A stretch of DNA of 64,000 nt, from the NCBI GenBank assembly GCA_015956445.1, contig WIUZ02000001.1:3534001-3598000 (forward strand), in the 5' to 3' direction. Source of the DNA: Thelephora terrestris. Taxonomy: Eukaryota > Basidiomycota > Agaricomycetes > Thelephorales > Thelephoraceae. The translations under genes and the position numbers were made by a program. Of the stretch, positions 11,484 through 23,700 are shown one piece after another (position 1 is the first letter of the stretch; each line of letters begins with the position of its first letter). Below the pieces are notes generated by a model. The model ran no database searches, had not been told where the DNA came from, and saw only the letters and a program-made list of their open reading frames with translations.

Positions 11484-14400
11484 ATGTCGGATGACTATCC
11501 CACTCTGTTCCGTGAGTCCCCTCGAAAGTGCTTTGCTCGTTTTCTGTGCTGATGCTTCAAAATAGGCTCCGAGCAGATGAGCTTGGTGCAGCTCATCATC
11601 CCAACGGAAGTTGCTCACGACACCGTCTCCGAACTGGGGGAACTAGGAAATGTCCAATTCAAAGACGTAACTGGTCTCCATGTCCCCAGCTGCTATCGTA
11701 TCTGAACTAGAGTTACAGCTGAACCCACAAATCAACCCATTCCAACGTTCTTTTATTGCAGAAATTCGTCGCGTAGACGACATGGCCCGTCGCGTTCGAT
11801 TCTTCGCTACTCAGCTCGAAAGGGAGAAGGATCTGATCCCTGTCCGACCTCTCTACGATTCCGCTCCGCTGGTTACCGTAGGGCCTCGTTCTGCGCAAAC
11901 CATGGACGAGCTGGACGTCAAACTTTCTGAACACGAGAAGCGGTTGATCCAGATGAACGACAGTTACCAGCTGCTCAGCGATCGGCTCAGGGAGCTAATT
12001 GAGGCTCACCACGTTTTGAGAGAGACTGCTGTCTTTTTCGATAGAGTGAGCCGATTTTATTGGCCGCGTTGGATGATTGGTTGACATTTTCAAGGCTTCC
12101 ACCCAGCAAACTGAGATCCGAACGTCCTTCGATGACAGTTCTGCGCCTCTTTTGCAACACGAAGACCGAGAGGCCAACTACTCTTCCGGCCTCCAGTTTG
12201 ACCTAGAGTATGTCAGACCGCAGCTGAGCGATCCATCACTCATCCGCCCCTAGGTTTGTTGCAGGTACCATCGACAGAAGTCGAGTACCAACATTCGAAC
12301 GGGTCTTATGGCGCGTGCTTCGCGGGAACCTCTACATGAATCATACCGACATCGTCGAACCATTTGTTGATCCTATGACAGGGATGGAGACCAGAAAGAA
12401 TGTTTTCATCATCTTTGCTCATGGAGACACGCTCTTGGCCAAAATTCGCAAGGTTGCTGAGAGCATGGGAGCTACGCTCTACCCCATCGACTCTAACGCC
12501 GAGAACCGTGCGAGCGCTCTCCGAGAAGTATCCAGCCGTATAGAAGATATACAGTTGACCCTACACAACACGGGGTCTAGCAGGCATGCAGAACTGGTGA
12601 AGATCGGCGAAAGCTTGTCGAGCTGGCAGGATGTTGTCATCAAGGAGAAGGCCATATATGAAACCCTCAATCTTTTCGGGTATGACTCCGGTCGGAAGAC
12701 GCTTCTCGCAGAGGGTTGGTGTCCCACTAGAGATATCGCCGTAATCCAACTCGCCCTGAGGCAGGCTACCGTCAGTCTTTGGCCTCTTTTGTGTCCTACT
12801 TTCTTAATATCCGTCTTCTAGGAGCAATCAGGAACAAACATGCCACCCATTCTCCGCGAACTTCCTACAAACAAAACCCCACCGACCTTCCACAGGACGA
12901 ACAAGTTTACCGAAGGCTTCCAGACAATCATGGACAGTTACGGTATTGCCACTTATCAGGAGGTCAATCCTGGCTTATTCGCGGTGGTGACTTTCCCGTT
13001 CCTGTTTGCCGTCATGTTCGGTGATATTGGGCATGGCTTGATCACCCTCATCTTTGCTTTGGGAATGATCATGTTTGAACGGACGCTTGCGAGAGCTGAT
13101 CTCGGAGAAGTGAGTGAAATCCCCCCTTCCTGACTACCATCCACCGCTCAATTGGTTGCCAGATTGGCGGGATGTTCTTTTTGTGAGCTTCTTGAATCTG
13201 ATCCCGTTCCCTCGGCTCCGATTTACGCCTCCAACAGCGGCCGTTATATAATTCTCCTCATGGGTGCCTTTGCCACCTACACTGGGTTCATCTATAACGA
13301 CATCTTCTCCAAGTCGCTTTACGTCTTCCGTTCCGGCTGGGACTTCCCGGAACACGGGACTGTCGGTGCTTTCAACGGCTACACTTATCCCTTTGGTCTG
13401 GACCCAGGATGGCACGGTGCCTCGAACGCGTTGATCTTCACCAACTCGTACAAGATGAAGATGTCCATTGTCATCGGTGTCATTCACGTAAGCACCTCGA
13501 TTTCCGCACTCAGAGGATCGGAGCTGATCCTCCCAAAGATGACTTTCGCCCTTTGTCTACAAGTTCCAAACCACCTGAAGCTTAGGAACCCGTCGGACAT
13601 CTGGACGAACTTTGTTCCGCAGATGTTGTTCCTACAGTCCATTTTTGGCTACTTGGTAGTTTGCATCCTCTACAAGTGGTCGGTGGATTGGTCAAAGTCT
13701 CCTACCTCACCTCCGTCCCTATTGAACATGTTGATCAACATGTTCCTCTCCCCCGGAACCATCAACCCTGATGAACAGTTGTATGCGGGCCAGGGTTTTG
13801 TCCAGCGGATCTTACTTTTGATCGCCGCTGTGTGCGTACCCTGGCTTTTGTGCGCTAAGCCATACTTGCAGTGGAGGGAGATGAAACAGATCCACGAGCA
13901 AGGATACATCGGATTATCGGGCGATCATGACACGCATCGGACCAGTTCGGATGATACTTTGGAAGCCGAGGAGGAGGGCGACGGGCGAGCGGTTGTGGAG
14001 GACATGGAAGAGGAACATGTGGGTTCATTTCCGTCACCTGGGCCTTTCTGTTTCAGCTCAGCTCGACTTCCCATAGGAATCACACGACTTTAGTGAGATG
14101 GTCGTCCACCAAGTTATTCACACCATCGAGTTCTGTCTTGGATGTATCTCGCACACTGCTTCCTATCTTCGATTATGGGCATTGTCACTCGCGCATGCCC
14201 AGTTATCAGAGGTATTGTGGAGCATGACCGTCGAGGACCTGATCCCACCTGATGGAATAACCGGATTGGTCGCACTGATCTTGATGGGGGGCTTTTGGTT
14301 CTGTGCCACCATCGCGATCCTCTGCATCATGGAGGTGGGTTGTGGTGTTCAGCCTGATCCTAATCGGAGAATCAATGTCCGCTAATCGGAAATTATGTGC

Positions 14401-14592
14401 AGGGTCTGTCTGCCTTCTTGCATGCACTCCGATTGCATTGGGTGGAGGGGAACAGTAAACATTACATCGCCGGGGGATATGTGAGTCCTTTGTTGTTTGC
14501 GATGCACGTGTTCCCGGGGAGTCTGACTCTTGTAATTTTCACCGCAGCAATTCGTGCCGCTCAGTTTCGCACGTTTGAAGGAGGAGCAGTAG
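11484..14592 (+). CDS. VPH1: V-type H+-ATPase 100-kDa subunit a
   Basis: Membrane subunit of the Vo sector that forms the proton half-channels in vacuolar/Golgi V-ATPase. The start is MSDDYPTLF at 11484, followed by an intron and [19 protein letters not shown]. The N-terminal cytosolic domain includes [20 protein letters not shown], and later exons hold [25 protein letters not shown] and the TM region ([12 protein letters not shown]). The functional helix reads [20 protein letters not shown], which contains the Arg needed for proton transport. The last exon gives [24 protein letters not shown] and TAG at 14590-14592, once the intron after GGATAT is removed. About ten exons, and full length by family standards (about 830 residues). 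Whether it is the vacuolar or Golgi isoform cannot be told. Confidence 0.93.
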
Positions 14593-15303
14593 TGAAAGAA
14601 CTTTTCAGTTATTTTTACATACATCCATACCCCACAACCCTGTCGCCTATTTTTTGGTACGGTCAGCGGCGAATCCGATTATCCCCCCCTGTACCTCGGC
14701 TACCCGTGGGGCATCAACATCTACAACGACAAAATAGCCGGTGGGGTAACCCGGGCGCAGGCGGTGAGGCTGAAGCGCTGAGTTAAGCCTGCGTTTCGCC
14801 TGCAGGATCGCCTCGTTCATGGTCTGTCTTTCGGCTTCTCTCGGTCGGTTCAAAGGTGAACTCGTCGATTCACACTCGTGCCGGCCTCCCTCCATATCAC
14901 CTTTACAGCTGTCACTGCCCAGCGAACAGCGCCTCGCTCAACTGGGAAGCCGATGCTCGGACTCTCCGGCGATTGCCGATTCCACCTTATAAAAACTTCT
15001 GTGCAGGCCTCCCAAATTTTCCCATCCCCCGCTCCGTCTCTCTCTGCTGCTCTTGTAATTAGAGGTCTGTCCTCTTCTTTCCTCCCCTCCCTCTTTCCCG
15101 CTCACCGTTTTTTCCACAGGCTTTTCTTGGCCATTAGACTCTAGAGACTTCGTCCTTGTCCGGCCTTCGTGAAGTGTATTCGCCACGCAATAGACTGTCA
15201 TCCCAACTATAGAAATTCTTTAGGTTAGTCGTTCACTTTTAGGCGGCAATTCCCTCATCTGACCACCCTCATGACCCTCGATCAGACCATTAACGTCTTA
15301 AAA
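14593..15303. promoter_or_regulatory. Upstream region and probable 5' UTR of the EF3 gene
   Basis: About 710 bp with no supported gene. A TATAAAA element sits at 14988-14994, and a pyrimidine-rich stretch follows at about 15060-15130 (ending TTTTTTCCACAG), which is common in strong fungal promoters or as a 5' UTR intron. Since the ATG is about 310 bp after the TATA element, a spliced leader is likely. A minus-strand ORF of 82 codons (14647-14895) is not supported. Confidence 0.4.
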
Positions 15304-18300
15304 ATGCCAGCCGTTACTGCTTCCGTCAACTCTTCTACTATCCCCGACCCAGCCACTCTTAAGGCTTCTAATACTACTCCCACCGTCGATGTCGCCTCCC
15401 TCTTCGTCGCCGATAAGGCTGCCCGCGACTCGGCAGCACAGCTATTTGCGGGTGCTGCTCTAAAAGATGGTCCCTCCAGCGTCGAATCCGCTGGGTTCAA
15501 CGAGGCCGTCAAGAAGGCCCTCGTCGACAAAAAGTCTCCCGCCTCCCGTGAAGGAGCTGCAGGAGCCGTCTTGGCGATCGTCAATGCCGGTGCTGTCAAG
15601 GCTCTGGAGCCCACTTTCATCACCTCCGGTCTCTATGCTGTTCTCTTAGAGACTTTTGCCGACAAGATGCCAGCCGTCCGTCTGGCTGCCGTCGAAGCCG
15701 TCAAAGCTTTCGTCTCCAAGCAGAACCCCTGGGCCACCGCTCTTGTTCTCCCGGCTCTCCTCAACGAAATCAAAAATAACGGCAAATGGCAGGTCAAGAC
15801 TGGCGCCATCGTTGTACTCAACCAACTAGTCAAGAGCGCTCCCGTTCAGACCGCCAAGCTCATGCCGGATATCGTGCCTATCCTCGCCGATGCTATCTGG
15901 GACACCAAGGCTGATGTGAAGAAGGCCGCCCGCGAAGCACTCACGAAGGCCACTGCTCTCGTTTCTAACAAGGACATTGAACGTTTTATCCCCGCACTAA
16001 TCAAGGCTCTAATCAACCCGGTCGAGGAGGTTCCCAAGACTTTGGACCTCTTGTCGGCCACTACATTCGTTTCCGAAGTAGACTCCGCTACTCTCTCTCT
16101 GATGGTCCCTCTCCTTTCCCGTGGTCTCAACGAGAAGCTTACCGCTATCAAGCGTCGTGTCGCCGTCATCACTGACAACATGGCCAAGCTCGTCGACTCG
16201 GCAGTCACCGTCCGCCCTTTCATTCCCAAGCTCCTCCCCGGTTTGATCAAGATTGAGGCCTCCATCGGTGATCCCGAAGCTCGTGGAGTCGTCGGAAAAG
16301 CTATCGCGACTCTCCGCCAGATTGGTGAAGTCCCCGCCGACTCCGACGGCTCCAACTTGCCCCCAATCAAAACCGCTGAGGCCGCTTCCCTTGCCAGCGG
16401 TTTGATCGCTGTATACAAGAAGCAAGGCACCAGTCCCGTCCCTGAGGTTTCCAACGTGTCTGCGATCTACGCTTCCCGCCTCGCTGCCAACTTGGTCAAT
16501 GTCAACAACTTCGACCTGTCTGAGTGGGAAACTCTTGCCGGATACCTCGACCACATCACTTCCACTCCTCAGGGTCTCACCGTTGCTCGCGATTGGGCTG
16601 TCAAGTCTGCCTCCGACGATGACGGTGACGCCGGCGCTGAAGAAGACGATGAGACAGGTGAGGACTTGTGCAACTGCGAGTTCTCTCTTGCCTACGGTGC
16701 CAAGATCTTGTTGAACACTGCAACCCTCCGCCTCAAGCGCGGCAATCGCTACGGTCTCTGCGGTAGGAACGGAACCGGAAAGTCCACCTTGATGCGTGCC
16801 ATCAACAACGGGTAAGCGTTTCTTGCCGTCCCATTTAGAGCTATACCCTAACTCATTCAACAGCCAGGTCGAAGGCTTCCCATCCCCTGACGTTGTTCGA
16901 ACCTTCTACGTTGAGCACGACATCGACGGATCTGAAGCTGAAACTTCCGTCCTCGACTTCATCCTAAGTGACAAGCGTGTCCTTGCTGACAAACCTGAGG
17001 TTATATCGACCCTTGCCTCCGTCGGTTTCAATGATGAGCGCCAGGGAAATGCGATTGGAAGTCTTTCCGGTGGTTGGAAGATGAAGTTGGCTCTTGCCCG
17101 TGCCATGCTGTTCAAGGCCGACATCCTCCTGCTCGACGAACCCACTAACCATCTCGACGTCGTTAACGTCGCCTGGTTGGAGAGTTACCTCACTAGCTTG
17201 ACCACCTGTACTTCCATCATCGTCTCCCACGACTCGGGCTTCCTCAACAACGTCATCACTGATGTCCTCCACCTCAACCGCTTCAAGCTCAAGAGATACC
17301 ACGGTAATCTCGAGCACTTCATGCAGGTCGTCCCCGAGGCCAAATCTTACTACACGCTGGAGGCCCTTGAGGACTACAAGTTCAAGTTCCCCGACCCTCC
17401 CTTGCTCGATGGTGTCAAGACCAAGGAGAAGAGTTTGTTGAAGATGCGTAAAGCTGGCTTCCAGTACACCACCCAAACAGTCCAGCAACTCTATGATATC
17501 ACCTTGCAGGTTTCCTTGTCCTCCCGTGTCGCCGTCCTCGGACCAAACGGTTCGGGTAAATCTACTCTTGTCAAGTTGCTCATCGGCGACATGGAGCCCA
17601 ACAAGGGCGGTGAAGTCTGGAGGCACCCCAACTTGGTCATTGGTTACGTTGCTCAGCATGCCTTCCACCATATCGATCATCACCTCGACAAAACCCCCCT
17701 TGAATACATGTTGTGGCGTTACCAGACCGGCGAGGACCTGGAGGAGATGACCAAGGCTTCCCGCCAGATCACCGAGGAAGAAGAGAAGAAGATGAAGGAG
17801 GGTGCCACCATCGTCGTCGAGGGGCAGAAGAGGTTAATCGACGAGATCCTCGCTCGAAAGAAGCTCAAGCAATCATACGAATATGAGGTCTCGTTCAAGA
17901 ATATGAGCTCTTCTGAGAACATCTGGCTTCCCCGTGACGACTTGATCAAGCGTGGTTTCGAGAAGAAGGTTTTGGAGGTCGACACCCGTGAGGCTCAGCG
18001 TCTTGGTCTCCTTCGCCCCCTTGTCCGTCGCGAGATCGAGGCCCACTTCGCTGACTTCGGTCTCGAGGCTGAGTTTGTTTCTCACAACTCGATGAGGGGT
18101 CTTTCGGGTGGTCAGAAGGTCAAGGTTGTCCTTGGTGCTGCCACCTGGCGCCGCCCCCACGTCATCTGTATGGACGAACCTACTAGTGCGTATTCTACGT
18201 TCTCTCCAGCTCTTTAAACCGTTGACTGACGTCGCTTTCTAGACTACCTTGATCGTGAATCGCTTGCCGCACTTATTCAGGCTTTGAAGACCTTCGAAGG

Positions 18301-18598
18301 CGGTGTCCTCGTCATCACTCACAACAGGGAGTTCTCGGAATCGATCTGCAAGGAAGTTTGGGCTATGAAGGATGGTTATCTCGAACCTTCTGGACACAAC
18401 TGGGTTGAGGGCCAGGGATCTGGACCACGGATTGACAAGAAGGCAGGAGAGGAGGAGGATCAGTACGATGCCATGGGCAACAAGGTCGAAGTTAACAAGA
18501 AGAAGAAGCTGACTGCCGCTGAGGCCCGCAAGGCTAAGAAGGATCGAATCGCCAGGAGGAAACGTGGCGAGGAAGTCTTCACCGATGAAGAACTGTGA
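15304..18598 (+). CDS. TEF3: Translation elongation factor 3, ABC-F ATPase
   Basis: Fungal ribosome-bound ATPase that helps release deacylated tRNA from the E site. Exons 15304-16811, 16864-18185 and 18243-18598 give 1061 residues, close to yeast eEF3. An N-terminal HEAT-repeat region is followed by two ABC domains. The first has Walker [10 protein letters not shown], signature [14 protein letters not shown] and Walker [12 protein letters not shown]; the second has [21 protein letters not shown] and CMDEPTNYLD (across the last intron). The C-terminus is Lys-rich. ATG 15304 (AAAATGCCA context) is preferred; an in-frame ATG at 15271 would add 11 residues. Codons are strongly biased to C-ending, as expected for a very highly expressed gene. 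This bias also opens long false ORFs on the other strand. Confidence 0.97.
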
Positions 18599-18947
18599 TA
18601 CCCTTCCTCTGTACCTCGTCGTTCATGTTTTCTCTGATCTATTTAGTCCTCGTTTGCGTTTTGCTTCCTTCGTCCGTGTTGTCTTTCTAGGTCGTGCCGT
18701 ATTGTATGCCCGTGATTATTATAGTGTTTCGAGCGAGTTTCGAGTGCATCGTTTCTGCGTGACACAAAGCCGATTAAACTGCCCACACTAGTGCTTCAGC
18801 ACAGATCAGATTCGTTGTGAATCATTCGAGGTCTAAAGCCCAAAGCCCGAATGGAGCACAGGTACTTACAGCGAGTTGCTCTCCCCTTACACTAACAAAA
18901 TCAACCCACGGTGGGCTTGCTACTACCAAATGACGACATCGAGGGCC
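18599..18947. other. Convergent spacer between EF3 and the F-box gene
   Basis: About 350 bp between two convergent stop codons. It should hold both 3' UTRs. I see nothing else in it. Confidence 0.5.
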
Positions 18948-20582
18948 CTAAACATCAGAAGCTACTTCAACTACTTCGGCGAACGGAACACCGCAGGATT
19001 TCCTGGCGGCCTCAAGCTGCGTAAGGATCAAATGGAAAGAGTCGCTCGGATTCTTCACGACCACGAGACTTTGGAGAGAGGGGCAAATAGTGCGTTGTTC
19101 CAACCAGGACCAAAGTCTAAGCACCTCGTGCGTGTGCTTACCTCTTATCTCCAAAGATTCTAACCGCTCGACCGCTCCCAACAACTCAAAGAAGTTCTTC
19201 CTCACCCCTGGAGAAAACCTCTCGAACGTCACAACCAGCTTCTTCACCGAGAGGAAGGGCGTGCCACAAAACCCCTCTCGTTCGAATCGAGGTTCGAAAG
19301 TCCCGCAGTAGGTACCGGATAGGAGGAGTTTTGACCCCCGTCGGCCGTGAAACAGCATATCGAGCACCCCCGGGCCTGCATAAACATCGACGGTCGCGGT
19401 TTCGGCGAAACTGGGAAGTTGCTGCTCAAAGGAACTCGGGAGGGCGGCACTACCCCTTGGTGGGAGCAGCCCAATCGTGACCCGCTCGACGGACGGGAGA
19501 ATCAAGGCGGAGAGGAGAGGGGGAATATATGGTGTTACTGGCGATGAATCTCTCACGCCGTTGAGTACGGATATCTCAACCTCTTTTAGCTTGGGGAGGG
19601 TCACCAAGCGCGGGCTGGGCGCGACTGGTGTCGAAAGGCGGGAAAATGTGGGGAATCTGATGCAAAGAGCTTCCAACAACGGCATATTCGCTAGCACATC
19701 CAGCAACCCATCGATTTTGAACCTTGTAACACTGCGGGCCTCTAAGTCGAACCGGGTGAGCCGAGGGAAATGAGGATGCGTCTTTAGAGCCGAAAATCCC
19801 GCGAGCCGCAAAGTTCTTAGCGCAACGAGTTCTCCGCCAAAAAGAGCGGGGGAAAGGGATAGAGTTCCTTGAGCCATAGTGGCGGCGGCGGATATAGTAA
19901 GGTGTTGTAGCAACGGGGCAGGCTGGGAGAAGTGTGCCGCGATCTTCTCGAGCTGTTCTCGCACGGCCAATTGAATTTCCAGCGAAGCAAACCGAGGGAG
20001 GTGGGGTGCGATGTTGGGGAGGTGCCTGACTGATGTTAATCTGACGTTGAGTGGGACCGACCGAGACCGTTCGAGACACTCTCGAAACATATGCTCGCGA
20101 AGGGGGGTGTAAGCCCCGGAGCAATCCACGGCACACCACAGATCTGGCGTTGACAGCAGGGCGTTGCGCCAATGTCGACAGACCGCGGTTGCATTTATCA
20201 GATCGCGTTTTGAGTGAAAGGAGGAGGGGATAAGACCGAGGACTTCTGGAGGGAGACGGTTGACGGGGGCGAAGCTGTTTTTAAGATATCCCACGGACAT
20301 CCAAATCGCTCGAGTTCTAGACGCCATCTCGTCCAACTGGAAGTAACAAAGGTTGAATTTCCTGTTTGTAGTGACAAGACGGCTCGCAATACCTCATTCT
20401 CTCTCAAACAAAAGTTCTCGGGGCTAGATGAGAGTTCGACAAGATGGGTTGGTCAGTGCCAGTCGCCCCCTCGACGAGAACAGGTCGTACCTTGTCGAAA
20501 GCTTGATCAGTTTGTTTAGCTTTCCCTCCAGAGCGTCAAGGAGCTCGGGTACGGAAAGTTCAGACCCCGGGCACGCCTCCAT
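18948..20582 (-). CDS. F-box protein with leucine-rich C-terminal region
   Basis: Probable substrate adaptor of an SCF ubiquitin ligase. The large exon reads VNRLPPEVLGLIPSSFHSKRDLINATAVCRHWRNALLSTPDLW, a classic F-box, and is followed by about 350 residues of degenerate leucine-rich repeats (LRTLRLAGFSALKTH, PLLEALCIRFPTF). A first exon starting at 20582 (MEACPGSELSVPELLDALEGKL) precedes it, as is usual for Agaricomycete F-box genes, joined through one or two introns at about 20350-20490 that I could not fix exactly. If the first exon is wrong, the start moves to about 20336. Such F-box families are large in mushrooms and their targets are mostly unknown. Confidence 0.8.
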
Positions 20583-20862
20583 GATCAAGTACTGAGTTTG
20601 AGACTTCAAGTGGTGGTGTGCCGTAGAGCCTTCACCCGCTTATCACTGGACCTGCAACGGCTTCCGATTGGCCGCGCATGACTGGTATGGATCTCTCAAA
20701 ACCACGAGTGATTCGAGACACGACTATTCACGTTCTTCTCATGGTCTCTCGAGAGGTAAAAGTGTTGGATGCTGAGCGCTGGATCTTGAGCTCGGTCTCT
20801 AGCCTTGGCACTGTAGCCGATCGGGCATGTGAATTCCAGTTTTCACTTGACTACGCACCATC

Positions 20863-23423
20863 ATGTCCCTCTCTCGACTATCGAGAAAGGTCCCACCTGG
20901 ACTGAGAATCATTGCCTCTCTCTTGTTTGACTGGAGGCTCGTCTCCTTTCCCTTAGTCCTCTACGGAATCTTCAAACCAAAGCTTTGGCAGACGGTCTTG
21001 ATATTCCCAGCAACGATTCCCCTATCGATTGCTACCATAGTTTTCCTGCGAGACTATCGCTACGCGAGGAGACGGGAGGAACTTGACGCGGTATTTCCCC
21101 CGTCGATCCCTAGCAAGACTTTCGGAGGAATGGACATCGTCAAAAGTCTTAGATGGGAGTATCACTTTGGTTACATCGGTGATTTTTGCTTCAGTTGCTT
21201 GAGGTGTTGCTACAGCATGAACACAAAAATTGTTTCTTAGGCGAGCTGGTGAGCCATTGGGGAGAACAACTCGGGCATACAATGTCCGTCATGATCTTTT
21301 GGGAGCCCCGCGTACGTGAATGTAATTATGCTACCTTTAGGTTGCTCACTGAGCAGCTCGCAGATTTTTACCACGGAGCCCGAGTACATAAAGGTGGGCG
21401 GTGAACCCCAGTTATACTTGGTTCACACACTTGATTGGAAATGGCCCAGAGGATTCTTGCGACAGATTTCGAACACTTCGAGAAAGGTCCGACATTCAGG
21501 GATTATATGGAATCTCTGCTGGGGACCGGTGTTTTCAATGCAGATGGTAGGGAATTCACGCCCTTGGACAACACTGCAGGGTGACCTGGCTAACACCTTT
21601 CCAGGTGAATTATGGAAGTATGTTTCGCTCTCCTGTGGCCCCAGGCAATCTTTTTACGATGGATGGATCACAGATTCCACCGATCGATGTCTCGACAGTT
21701 TTTTACTAAGGACAGAATTAGCGATTTCGACAACTTTGATCGACACGCAGATCTAGCTCTTTCGAAACTGAGGGATCGTCTCCGAGAGGGCGTTGCCGTA
21801 GATGTCCAGGATCTTTTCTGCAGATTTACTCTCGACTCTGCCTCGGAGTTCCTTTTTGGTTCAGACCTCCATTCACTGTCAGCAGACTTGCCTTACCCAT
21901 CGACCGCCAAGGCCTCTACCATACATAGAACACATCCCTCCGACTCCTTCGCAGATGCTTTCCAGAAGGCTCAGGTTGCATCGGGTGCGAGGTCGAGGTT
22001 CGGTCGGTTCTGGCCCTTGGTCGAATTTTGGGAAGACAAGGTCGAGAAGGAGATCCAGGCTGTCTTTGATTATGTCGACCCGATCGTCAAGCGTGCACTT
22101 GAGATGAAGAAAGTGAATGCGCTGTCCAAGACAGAAGGCAATAGTGAGGACGAAACATTGTTGGAACACATGGCTAGGCTTACGGATGGTAAGTTCTTCT
22201 TCCTCCTGATTTAAAGGTCTGACATAGTCCTCGTCGTTCACTCCGGAAGATCCCATCATACTCAGAGATGAAATCCTGAACATTATGGTCGCCGGTCGTG
22301 ACACAGTTGAGCTCAATGTTCCGCTACTTGAGGCGTTTTCTGTTGTTGACGTGAAGCGCAAAGACTGCTGCGTTAATCACCTTCGCCGTGTATATGCTCT
22401 CTGAGCATCCTCGTGTTTATGATCGCCTGCGTCAAGAGATAACATCCACCCTCGCAGGCGAAACCCAGCCGACCCCGGGGGACCTGCATAATATGAAGTA
22501 TTTGCGTGCTGTGCTGAATGGTGGGCCTCGACTCGCGTGATACGGGCGGGACCTAATCTCGACCTATTTCCAGAGACATTGCGACTTTTCCCCTCTGTGT
22601 ACGTACAATTTCCGAGTCCCTCCATCTTTTACCTGTCCTTACCGAGGAAAACCAGCCCTTTCAACGTTCGGTATGTCAGACTCGTTGAACTGCGGTATTC
22701 TGAAACCCTACTCTCGAACTACGCCACAGAACACCCACTGTGGACGTCATTTGGCCATCCTTGACAGGGGGTAAACCGTATTATATTCCCGCAGGGACTA
22801 GATGTCTATATGCACCATACGTGATGCAACGAAGGAAAGACCTCTGGGGTCCAACGGGTATGTCAAGCTCTGTTCCTTTAGCCATTGTCTCTATTTCTTA
22901 AGCCAACAACGATTTTCTCTGCCCATCTACCACAACGGACGCACAGCGGAGGAGTTCGACCCAGATCGGTTCCTAGATGATAGAAAGACCCTGCTGACTT
23001 CCAATCCTTTCATGTTCCTCCCATTCAACGCGGGACCGAGGATCTGTCTAGGTCAACAGGTGCGCAAAACGTTCTTTCAAGTGACCGGGGGTATGACCTC
23101 GCTTGCCGACCCATCGCTTGTGTGCATCCAGTTCGCATACAACGAGGCGTCATTCATGGTGATTCGCCTTGTTCAGTCTTTCAAGAACTTTCGGCTCGCG
23201 ATGGAAGATCACCCCGAATCTTTGCCTCCGCCTGAGTGGAAAACGAGTGGAGTTGGAAGAAAGGTCGTGGAGAAGGCCAATGTCAAGAGTCATCTGACTA
23301 TATACGCTAAGGTGAGATACTCTCCACGTCCGCTATCCTAAAGACGGCTCAGAGAACAATCGTCTGAACCTTACCCTTAATTTGTCTCAGGGTGGAATGT
23401 GGGTAAAGATGGACGAGGCATGA
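20863..23423 (+). CDS. Cytochrome P450 monooxygenase (basidiomycete CYP63-like)
   Basis: Membrane-anchored haem monooxygenase. It starts [20 protein letters not shown] at 20863, with an N-terminal hydrophobic anchor ([21 protein letters not shown]). About twelve exons. Landmarks after splicing are [29 protein letters not shown], the I-helix AGRDTTAALITF, the ExxR motif ETLRLFP, the PERF-like [11 protein letters not shown], and the haem loop [12 protein letters not shown] with the cysteine ligand. The C-terminus ([18 protein letters not shown]) stops at 23421-23423. The sequence style recalls CYP63-type P450s of wood-decay fungi, which are often fatty-acid or xenobiotic hydroxylases. The exact family is an inference. 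All key residues are present. Confidence 0.9.
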
Positions 23424-23700
23424 CAGAATGGCTCAGCACGTCGAGGCATCCTGGAATCCTTCGTTATTTGGTACTGTTTTGCTCTATCTCTACTTGCTCC
23501 CTGTCTTCGTTTGAAGAACAGTAAACCCGCCCGAGCTACGTAAGTGGGGCAATGAATGCATCCATTTTATCTTCATGATGAACACAATGCGCATGTCAAT
23601 TTATTTCTCTTCGTAAATTATACATTTGGAGTGTCATCAGATTGTATGATCTCTTGATGCCGACGGCGGTCAGCGGTAAAAATGGAGGATGCGCCGCCTT

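Noticed and set aside
15846-16454. Second antisense ORF of 202 codons in EF3
   Set aside because: Same codon-bias artefact; it overlaps the clear HEAT-repeat coding sequence.
16009-16860. Antisense ORF of 283 codons inside EF3
   Set aside because: It mirrors the strongly biased C-ending codons of EF3, which remove stop codons from the other strand; no motif is present.
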